50,474 nucleotides of DNA from Acidobacteria bacterium 13_2_20CM_2_57_6. Lineage in GTDB: Bacteria; Acidobacteriota; Terriglobia; Acidiferrales; UBA7541. The notes below the pieces were generated by a model, which saw only the letters and a list, made by a program, of their open reading frames with translations, was not told where the DNA came from and ran no database searches. The translations under genes were made by a program, and so were the position numbers. How positions within the stretch are numbered: the stretch's first letter is position 1; each line of letters begins with the position of its first letter. Shown piece by piece: positions 8,238 to 14,738 of this stretch. The stretch spans positions 1 through 50,474 of the forward strand of contig MNEA01000148.1 of the NCBI GenBank assembly GCA_001917435.1. The letters run 5' to 3'.

Positions 8238-8381
8238 GTCTCCGTTCGAGGATGAAGGCAGCATCTTCGATAGCGCGATCCACGAAAATCCCTTCGCCAT
8301 ATTCGGTTTGTTCGAGTCTAAGTCGATGAGCTTCCGCGCAGCTAAAATCGTTGCCGAGTAAGCGTTCCGTTATCGGGAAAA

Positions 8382-8418
8382 CTTGGTTGGTTTTGCAACC
8401 AAGACTTTCTTTCTTTCG
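8382..8418 (+). terminator. Rho-independent-type terminator after the XRE gene
   Basis: CTTGGTTG (8382-8389) pairs perfectly with CAACCAAG (8396-8403) around a six-base loop. The stem is followed by the pyrimidine-rich run ACTTTCTTTCTTTC. The T-tract is interrupted by C, so termination may be partial. It is placed to end transcription of the 7132-8237 gene group. Confidence 0.6.
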
Positions 8419-8488
8419 CTCTCCGGCCCGATCCAACCCAATATAACCATGATGTTGGAGCGCAAACGGCGTCCAGGGCAGCATACTG

Positions 8489-8612
8489 GGAACCAATAAT
8501 CATATTGTGCTCCGGGGGCTCTCTGATGAGGGGAGCCCTCCCTCACTGTAGCCAATTCCTCTCTCTACGCTGGACAACCCCTTCCCACATTTCCAAACGG
8601 AACCAATAATCA
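8489..8612. repeat. 14-bp direct repeat, 110 bp apart
   Basis: GGAACCAATAATCA occurs at 8489-8502 and again at 8599-8612, directly before the recombinase remnant. A perfect 14-base match at this distance is unlikely by chance. It could be recombinase-arm binding sites, or traces of a duplication left by the event that truncated the integrase. Confidence 0.6.
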
Positions 8613-8625
8613 GGGTTCCTCCCGA

Positions 8626-8838
8626 TTGCTTGGATTGCATGAAATCACAGGAACTCCAATCGAGGTAATCAAAAAGTGGATCGGTCACGGTAGCGAAGAA
8701 ATGATTCGTCGCTACACTCATCTTCGTCCTGATTTCATGCGGGATGAACTTGCTCGAGTGCCTGATTTCGCTCCTAAAAACGTATCAAAAATCGTTGAGA
8801 TTGCCCCGGTTGCCCCACAATTAGCAGTCGCGGTATGA
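8626..8838 (+). pseudogene. C-terminal remnant of a tyrosine recombinase/phage integrase
   Basis: Only the last ~70 residues of an integrase are left. The segment PIEVIKKWIGHGSEEMIRRY followed by THLRPDFM contains the conserved HG and the catalytic Tyr region of the tyrosine recombinase family (usually LGH-x-x-x-x-T-x-x-Y-x-H). The other catalytic residues (first Arg, Lys, and the HxLR box) are missing. No start with a ribosome-binding site is present; the frame is open from further upstream. It lies 25 bp before a tRNA gene, the usual place for an integrase, so this is most likely the leftover of an integrated element. Confidence 0.8.
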
Positions 8839-8863
8839 TGTAAGTCAGTTGTTTTCATACTGC

Positions 8864-8937
8864 TGGGAGATCGTCCAACGGTAGGACTCCAGATTCTGGA
8901 TCTGGCTATCTAGGTTCGAATCCTAGTCTCCCAGCCA
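8864..8937 (+). tRNA. tRNA-Gln (anticodon CTG)
   Basis: All arms fold. The acceptor TGGGAGA pairs with TCTCCCA, and CCA is encoded at 8935-8937. The D stem is GTCC/GGAC. The anticodon stem CCAGA/TCTGG carries the loop TTCTGGA, giving anticodon CTG (8896-8898) for codon CAG. The T arm is CTAGG, loop TTCGAAT, CCTAG. The gene is intact, although a recombinase remnant sits just upstream, so any past integration regenerated the tRNA. Confidence 0.95.
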
Positions 8938-9010
8938 ATCTTCTGTTCGTCTGACCAACAGAATTTCATCAACGACGCTCTCGCTCCGCGAGCCCATCAA
9001 TCTTTCTTCT

Positions 9011-10789
9011 TCAATTATTCTTGGAGATATGCGGGAAGGATTCGGCATTGAGAAGCACCGCCGGCGCGCTGTGCAAGTGAGTGTAGAGCCCACCGGTGTG
9101 AATCAATTGATCGTGCGTTCCTTGCTCTTCGATCACGCCGTGGTTCAGCACTATGATTCTATCCACCCATTTCAGAGAGGCGATCCGATGCGAGACAAAC
9201 ACAATGGTCTGCTTGGGGAAATGCTGGGCCAGATTCATGAATATTCGCCGTTCCGAAGGAGCGTCAAGGGCTGAAGTAGATTCATCGAGCAGCAAAATCG
9301 AGGGATTTTGAAGTACCGCCCGGGCTAATGCGACACGTTGCCTTTCGCCTCCGGACAGCGTATTGCCTCGCTGGCCGACGGGCGTGTCCCAACCCTGCGG
9401 CAACCGTCGCAGTAATTCCTTCATGTCTGCAATTTCGACGGCCCGGTGGAGTTCCTTTGCCGGCGCCAGGGGGTTACCGAGCAGCAGATTCTCCTTCAGT
9501 GTTCGATCGAAAAGCACGGCATCCTGCAAGAGGTAACAGACCCTCGTTCGCAGGCTCTCCAGGCGGAGGTTTCGGACATCCATCCCGTCGATGTAAACAG
9601 TTCCCCGGTGCACGTCATACAACCTGGCAACGAGTTTGGCGATAGTGCTTTTTCCGCTCCCGCTCATACCGACCAAGGCAACCTTCTCACCAGGCTCAAG
9701 TTTCAGATCAATGTTGTTGAGCACTGGTGCGGCTTCACAGTAGGAAAACGAGACCCCCTCCATTTCCACATAGCCCCTGAGCGGTGAGGGGAAGCCGACC
9801 GCGCCCGCCAATTCTGCTACACCGGGCGCTCTTTCCGTGACGTCCAGGATGCGCCGGATATTCGTGCCCAAGCGATTCAGCTGAGAGTAAATGTGTACGG
9901 CTGCGCCCAGCGGATCAAAGAGCGCACCCACATAGCTGTAGAAGGCGACCACGCCTCCGATGGTTAAGGCCCCCACAAATACCTGATAGCCACCATAACC
10001 AAGAATCGCGATGGTGCCCAAAGCAATGATTCCCATGTAGCAGGCGCTGAACAGAACCTCGACCAGTTCCCGGTGATTCAGTGCTTTCATGCGTTCATTA
10101 GCGCGTTCCAGAAAACCTTCGGTTTGACTCTTCTCCTGGTGCAGGAGTTGGACTTGGACGACGGACGAGAGATGCTCTTGAAGAAAACTGTTTTCCTTGG
10201 CGGCCTTTTCCTGGACCGCATCCGAGGCCCGGCGCAAGGGCCTTTCAAACTTCTTGCGAAAAACAAAGAAAAGAGGCATCAGCGGGAGAACCATCATGGT
10301 CAGCCGCGGATCGAGCGTAAACATGGTGCCCATGACGAAGACGGCCTTGAAGGCCGTTTGCAGAACAAACGGAACTAGATTCGATCCTACTTCGGCGACC
10401 TGATCGACATCTTGTTCCAAACGATAGAGTCTCTCCCCAACCGGAGTGGTTTCGTGGTAATCCGCAGAGAGGAGGTTCATCTGTTGCAGGATGCTGAGGC
10501 GCATCCGCAACACCAGTTTCTGAATCGTGCGAAAGTTTACGAGTTGCGCCAAAGTAAAAAAACTGAGCCGGAAAACGTACAGGCCGAAGAATCCACAAGC
10601 TGCAAAGGTCAAGAGGCGAAAGTCCTTTTTGGGAAGAACGCGGTCAATCAGCCACTTCATGAGCAAGGGATCGAGAAGAAACATCAGGCTGCTCAGAACA
10701 ACCAACAGGACACTGAGGGAATAAGTAGGCAAAAGCGGTTGCATTTGACGAATGAACCACTTTGCCTGCGTCTTAAAAGTCGGATTCAA
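9011..10789 (-). CDS. ABC exporter, fused permease and ATPase (MsbA/lipid A-exporter type), 592 aa
   Basis: This is a half-transporter of the type I exporter family. Residues ~1-310 form six membrane helices. Residues ~335-580 are the ATPase, with Walker A at ~374-382 (GMSGSGKST), signature LSGGERQ at ~478, Walker B ILLLDES at ~498 and the H-loop FVSHR. It should act as a homodimer in the inner membrane, exporting a lipid, drug or peptide. No N-terminal C39 peptidase domain is present. The start is TTG 10789, supported by GGAGA six bases upstream. It follows an AraC-type regulator and a PqqD-like protein in the same direction, which suggests export of a modified peptide, though lipid export is equally possible on sequence alone. 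Confidence 0.9.
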   Translation of the reverse strand: MNPTFKTQAKWFIRQMQPLLPTYSLSVLLVVLSSLMFLLDPLLMKWLIDRVLPKKDFRLLTFAACGFFGLYVFRLSFFTLAQLVNFRTIQKLVLRMRLSILQQMNLLSADYHETTPVGERLYRLEQDVDQVAEVGSNLVPFVLQTAFKAVFVMGTMFTLDPRLTMMVLPLMPLFFVFRKKFERPLRRASDAVQEKAAKENSFLQEHLSSVVQVQLLHQEKSQTEGFLERANERMKALNHRELVEVLFSACYMGIIALGTIAILGYGGYQVFVGALTIGGVVAFYSYVGALFDPLGAAVHIYSQLNRLGTNIRRILDVTERAPGVAELAGAVGFPSPLRGYVEMEGVSFSYCEAAPVLNNIDLKLEPGEKVALVGMSGSGKSTIAKLVARLYDVHRGTVYIDGMDVRNLRLESLRTRVCYLLQDAVLFDRTLKENLLLGNPLAPAKELHRAVEIADMKELLRRLPQGWDTPVGQRGNTLSGGERQRVALARAVLQNPSILLLDESTSALDAPSERRIFMNLAQHFPKQTIVFVSHRIASLKWVDRIIVLNHGVIEEQGTHDQLIHTGGLYTHLHSAPAVLLNAESFPHISKNN

Positions 10790-10911
10790 AGAATTCTCCG
10801 TGCCCTTGGATCGTTGACTGAGCTAATTCTGGGCTACGCAGCTTGAAAGCCGCTAAGTTCGCACGGACCACTGAGGGCGGTATGATTGGCGCGAGCTACG
10901 TATGCTGTTCT

Positions 10912-11361
10912 TCATGCGGTGACGTCGCTTCGGCGCCAAATCCTCCTGAATTCGACCGGACTCACGCGGAAATGTTTCAGGAAGCTTCTGGTGAAGTTGC
11001 CGACATGCCTGTATCCAGCGTCCACTGCAATCGCTTTGACGGGTGCCTCCGTCGCTCGTAACTGTTGCGCCGCCATTTCAAGACGCTTTTTCTTTGCATA
11101 TTGCTTGATGCCTATGCCGGTATGAGTCTTGAAGAGGCGGCGTGCCTGGCGACCTGACATGCATAGTTGGAGCTGCTTACAGATTTGGTCGAGATTCCAC
11201 CGAATACTTGCAGGATCGCTATCGATCAAATTTATGAGTTTCTGCACACGCCAGTCATTGCTAACCGAGCTTATCCGCGGCGTGAATTGTCTTGGGAAGA
11301 ATTGCTCGAGAAACGCACGCACTGTTCCCCAACTCTGAACAAAAGGTCTTTCGTAAATCAT
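10912..11361 (-). CDS. AraC-family regulator, DNA-binding domain only, 149 aa
   Basis: The C-terminal ~100 residues form the double helix-turn-helix of AraC regulators (SGRQARRLFKTHTGIGIKQY and VKAIAVDAGYRHVGNFTRSF). The N-terminal part is only about 50 residues, too short for the usual ligand-binding cupin domain. The start is ATG 11361, eight bases after AGGAGG. It lies between the PqqD-like gene (136 bp upstream) and the ABC exporter (122 bp downstream) on the same strand and probably controls them. How it senses a signal without a sensor domain is not clear. Confidence 0.8.
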   Translation of the reverse strand: MIYERPFVQSWGTVRAFLEQFFPRQFTPRISSVSNDWRVQKLINLIDSDPASIRWNLDQICKQLQLCMSGRQARRLFKTHTGIGIKQYAKKKRLEMAAQQLRATEAPVKAIAVDAGYRHVGNFTRSFLKHFRVSPVEFRRIWRRSDVTA

Positions 11362-11496
11362 CAACCTTGCCTCCTAGGTTTCACTACCATAGTTGAGAAG
11401 AGTCCAAGCCAGAAAGTCCGTTCAATAAATAGGGGATACCCGCGCCGGGCGTTCATTTCGATTGCAGGAGCAAACCGATCAGGCGGCTGTCAGAAA

Positions 11497-11811
11497 TTAC
11501 GATGGCGGGGGAGTACGTTGCGAAGCGCTCCGATGAACCAACCCCGCCTTCTCGAGTTTTTCGAGGTGCTCGGCGATATCAGCTTCCAGCCTTTCGCGGG
11601 GAGCGTCGAACTGTTTGCGCAGGGAATCGATCAGATCTTGAAAGGTAGAGCCCCCCTGGTGTGACTCAAGGGCGCTCCAAGCCTTGGCTGCTACAACGTT
11701 CAGGCTGTAGCACAAACCCTTTTGAATATCCAGTATCACGGCACCATCCTGAGTGTAAGTGGAGCGCGCAGAGTCAGACACTTTCCAGACGGAATTTGGA
11801 GTCGTTCTCAT
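11497..11811 (-). CDS. PqqD-like (RRE-fold) protein, 104 aa
   Basis: The protein has the PqqD pattern: a winged-helix start with strand pair (AVILDIQKGLCYSLNVVAAK), the conserved AW in KAWSALESH, then helices (LIDSLRKQFDAPRERLEADI, AEHLEKLEKAGLV). In known systems, PqqD-like proteins bind the leader peptide of ribosomally made, modified peptides and hand it to a maturase (PQQ, lasso peptides and others). The C-terminal tail RSASQRTPPPS is extra. I searched nearby for a precursor peptide, radical SAM enzyme, transglutaminase-like protease or Asn synthetase and found none. So it is either a remnant, or an orphan acting on a distant partner. Confidence 0.75.
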   Translation of the reverse strand: MRTTPNSVWKVSDSARSTYTQDGAVILDIQKGLCYSLNVVAAKAWSALESHQGGSTFQDLIDSLRKQFDAPRERLEADIAEHLEKLEKAGLVHRSASQRTPPPS

Positions 11812-12218
11812 GTCGATTACATCTCCCGATAGTATATTAAGTAATTACCGTACAATTATACTGCGGACTTTAAAATGCTGCCTTCCAATGAAGAGTGTAC
11901 TCTTTCATTAATTCTTCCAAATAAATCATGGCTGGGTTGCCAGGGATTGAAGGGCCTGAGGGCTTCCTGGAGAACAACTTAATTGGTTGTCGTGCCGCTT
12001 TCGAGCGAAACAACCAGACTCTTTGCTGCAAGTAAGCTCTTACTTAATGCAGCACTGTCGGATTGTATTGGCGAAGCAGTTCTCGCGCAAGTATTTTTTC
12101 GATTGGTACTAGAACCTAGATGGCGTCATTATTTAAGCGATCGTGTTTCGGCCGGTTGTGTTTGACGGGCGGATATCTCCACAATGGCGTGCCGTTTCTT
12201 ACCAATGAATCTAAATGC
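11812..12218. other. 407-bp AT-rich intergenic region
   Basis: No convincing gene. A consensus -10 TATAAT on the minus strand (11860-11855) lies 44 bp before the PqqD-like start, but I see no good -35 box. A 19-codon minus-strand frame starting at 11929 and a 60-codon plus-strand frame (11983-12165) have no ribosome-binding site or similarity that I recognise. A precursor peptide for the PqqD-like protein, if there is one, would be expected here. Confidence 0.4.
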
Positions 12219-13478
12219 TTACTTTGGCGGCTCCGGCATTCTCGCGAAAAAGAGAGCCACGATTCCGGTCGCGGCCAAAGCTGAGTTAATCTCGAACGCA
12301 ATCTTATAGCTGTGGAACAGGTCAAATAGTTTCCCGCCCAAGTAACCTGCCGGCGAGCAAAAGAGAGCCGCGAGGACCAGTATCATTCCGCTCACCTTCG
12401 GAAAAGCCAGGGGTCCGTAATAGTGACCCGTGACGGTATTGAAGCAAATAAACGTCCATCCAAACCCCGCGCCGTAAAGAATTGCGGCGCTGTAAGCGAT
12501 CCACAACGCCTCCGGAGAAACTCGAACCGCAAGGATGGACCCCAGGAAATAACAGCAGAAACCCAGCATGAACGCGTAGCGCCCTTCCATATCGTCCATC
12601 AGCCATCCGCCAATCAACCGGCCGAACACGGCCCCTAGCGTGAAAAGGCCCATGGCAAATGCAGCATCTGCCGGACGAATGCCAGCTCCTTTCAAGTGCA
12701 GCAGCCAATGTGCAGTAAAGAAGAAAAACGGGAATTGGCAGGCGATCGCGCCAATGAGAATCATCCAGTACGCGCGTGTGCTGTAGGCTTGTTGAGGCTC
12801 CCATACAAATTTTGTGACCCGGGCAGTTGCGGCGGCCGACTTCGCCAATGGCTCCCCGCCCGGCCCGCCATCCACCACTTGGCCCAGGTCTTCGGGACGT
12901 TCTCTCACAAAAAGAAACGCGACAACCGCAGACAAAACAGAAAGCCCTGCCACAATCGCCCACGCTTGCCGCCAATTTCCTCCATTTCCGGCGAGAATGC
13001 GATTGATCGCTGGCGCAACGAAAAAACCAGCAAATCCCGAGGCTGACAGCGTCACCGCCATGGTCCTTCCGCGATAACGGCTGAACCATCGCGTGATCGC
13101 CGTAGCTGCAGGAATGATGGTCCCGAAACTAATTCCCATGGCTGCGAGCACCCCGAATCCCACCCAATAATGCCAGGGCTTGGAGGTAATAAGAGAAAGC
13201 CACAGGGCCCCAGCAAGAATCAGTGCAGAGCCAATGCCGAAAGTTTTGCGAATGCCCCAGCGAACAATGGATGCTCCCACAAGAAAGGATGGAATGCCGA
13301 CGAACAGGTTTAGAACCGTAAACCCCAGGCCGAAGGCGCTGCGACTCATGGGGATTTCCTTGAGCATGTACGTATTGATGACCGCCCCACCGTAAAGCGG
13401 AAATCCCATGTTGAGGAAATCCAAAAGCCAAAGAATGAAAACCATCTTCCAACCATAAAACCCTCGTTGCGAGGTCAT
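12219..13478 (-). CDS. MFS transporter, oxalate/formate-antiporter-like, 419 aa
   Basis: Twelve hydrophobic segments are visible. The start FYGWKMVFILWLLDFLNMGF is typical of the OFA/monocarboxylate group of the major facilitator family. The loop between helices 2 and 3 carries RWGIRKTFGIGS, and helix 8-9 carries GRLIGGWLMDDMEGR. The start is ambiguous: ATG 13478 fits the family's length best, and ATG 13526 would add 16 polar residues. It is the last gene of the hcr operon, 170 bp after hcrB, so uptake of an aromatic acid is a reasonable inference, but substrate cannot be read from sequence. Confidence 0.8.
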   Translation of the reverse strand: MTSQRGFYGWKMVFILWLLDFLNMGFPLYGGAVINTYMLKEIPMSRSAFGLGFTVLNLFVGIPSFLVGASIVRWGIRKTFGIGSALILAGALWLSLITSKPWHYWVGFGVLAAMGISFGTIIPAATAITRWFSRYRGRTMAVTLSASGFAGFFVAPAINRILAGNGGNWRQAWAIVAGLSVLSAVVAFLFVRERPEDLGQVVDGGPGGEPLAKSAAATARVTKFVWEPQQAYSTRAYWMILIGAIACQFPFFFFTAHWLLHLKGAGIRPADAAFAMGLFTLGAVFGRLIGGWLMDDMEGRYAFMLGFCCYFLGSILAVRVSPEALWIAYSAAILYGAGFGWTFICFNTVTGHYYGPLAFPKVSGMILVLAALFCSPAGYLGGKLFDLFHSYKIAFEINSALAATGIVALFFARMPEPPK

Positions 13479-13709
13479 ATCTGTTCTCGTCCGGGGCCCC
13501 GTCGGGGCGTGCTGCTCTCGTTTCATTGCCAACCACAAAGAGCTTGGAGGATATCAGGTTCTTTAAGAATCATAAAAAGACGCTGAGTTGTCAGAGGGGA
13601 ATTGCTGGGTGTAGTCCACGGGCTAGCGATGGAGGACGATGGGCTCTCCGCAGGCCGCGCGAAACGTGGTGGGCAGGGAATTGCGGTGTTGATCGAAAAC
13701 TGAAATGAA

Positions 13710-14738
13710 CTATTCGAAAGCGTATCGGGTGAAACTCTCGCGCTCGGCCCGCACATCATCGCCGCGTAACTCGCGCAGTGCGTAGGTCACGAACTCCGCG
13801 GTGACTCTCTTGCGCCAGGTCATGTCAAAGTCGGTGTTGTCGAGCGGCTTGGCGATTCGAGCCGCAAGCGTCGCGGCTTCCTCGATGGCCTGCCGGTCTA
13901 AGGAGCGACCTGCCAGTGATTTGGCCGCTTCCGTAGCGGCCAGTGGACGGCAGGCTGCCGAGCCCACGATGATGCGCGCGTCTTCGACCGTGTTATTTCT
14001 GGAGAGGCGCACAGCCGCCGCGACGGATAGAACCGGAAAGTCGAAAGAGCCCCGGCGCCGCAATTTCCAATAAGTGCTCTTCCATCCGTGCAAAGAATCG
14101 AGCAAAACTTCTGCCAGGATTTCGTCCGGCTTGCGCTTGATATAGTCGATCCCATCATTATTATACAAATCGGAAAGCAGGACTTCGCGCTCTCCGGAGC
14201 GCGACACCAGCCGCACTCGTGCGCCGAGCGCCATCAGCGCCGGGCCGGTGTCCGTGGAAGAAACCGCCATGCACTTCGAGCTTCCGGGGGCGACCCAACA
14301 GGTGGCGCCGTCTTTCTTCAGGCAGAAATTGATGGATTTTCTCCACTCGTAGCTTTGATCGTAGTAATTGCAGCGCGTATCGAGGCAAATATTGCCGCCG
14401 AGCGTTGCCATGTTGCGAATCTGTGGAGTAGCCACAAGGGAAGCCGCTTGCGCCAACGCTGTAAATCCATTTCGAAAGCGCGGGTCCGCCGCGATCTCGG
14501 AGAGTATGAGGCAAGCGCCAAGCCGTAGTCCGGAATCGTTCAACATTACTCTGTTTAGGCTTTCAATGTGACTCAGGCTCATGAGCATGCGTGGAACCTG
14601 TTGCCGCCGTTTCATGTTGGGGAGCAGGTCTGTGCCACCGGCGAGCGGCATAGCGTTTGCTCGCTCACCGTCCAGAATGCGCGCAGCTTCTTCGAGCGTG
14701 CGCGGCGCGCGGAAGTCGAATAGAGGCAAGCGCATCAT
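13710..14738 (-). CDS. hcrB: 4-hydroxybenzoyl-CoA reductase, FAD subunit (beta), 342 aa
   Basis: This is the FAD-binding subunit of a xanthine-oxidase-family enzyme. The FAD motif is PLAGGTDLLPNMK (~31-43), with ATLGGNICL at ~111-119. What makes it specific is the loop after residue 120. Cys123, Cys139, Cys147 and Cys156 (NFCLKKDGATCWVAPGSSKC) match the extra [4Fe-4S] cluster insertion known from the beta subunit of the Thauera 4-hydroxybenzoyl-CoA reductase. Ordinary xanthine dehydrogenases lack it. That cluster takes low-potential electrons from ferredoxin. The start at 14738 overlaps the hcrA stop as ATGA, so translation is coupled. Length is normal for the family. Confidence 0.87.
   Translation of the reverse strand: MMRLPLFDFRAPRTLEEAARILDGERANAMPLAGGTDLLPNMKRRQQVPRMLMSLSHIESLNRVMLNDSGLRLGACLILSEIAADPRFRNGFTALAQAASLVATPQIRNMATLGGNICLDTRCNYYDQSYEWRKSINFCLKKDGATCWVAPGSSKCMAVSSTDTGPALMALGARVRLVSRSGEREVLLSDLYNNDGIDYIKRKPDEILAEVLLDSLHGWKSTYWKLRRRGSFDFPVLSVAAAVRLSRNNTVEDARIIVGSAACRPLAATEAAKSLAGRSLDRQAIEEAATLAARIAKPLDNTDFDMTWRKRVTAEFVTYALRELRGDDVRAERESFTRYAFE

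Larger units (their letters stand above)
8238..8625. other. Gene-free region with terminator, hairpin and repeats
   Basis: No gene is visible. It holds the terminator at 8382, two copies of GGAACCAATAATCA, and a GGGCTC/GAGCCC hairpin at about 8513-8541. The frame of the recombinase remnant stays open upstream of 8626 but shows no similarity to recombinase sequence there. The region looks like the scar of a deletion that removed most of an integrase gene. Confidence 0.5.

Noticed and set aside
9011..11811. Lasso peptide or radical SAM peptide cluster
   Set aside because: The needed protease, cyclase or radical SAM gene and a precursor peptide are missing, so only a PqqD-like gene and an exporter can be claimed.
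11983..12165. 60-codon frame as a precursor peptide or small gene
   Set aside because: No ribosome-binding site, wrong strand for the PqqD-like locus, and no leader/core appearance.
12322..13089. 255-codon minus-strand frame in another register of the MFS gene
   Set aside because: The MFS register has twelve hydrophobic segments; this one is Cys/Arg/Ser-rich.
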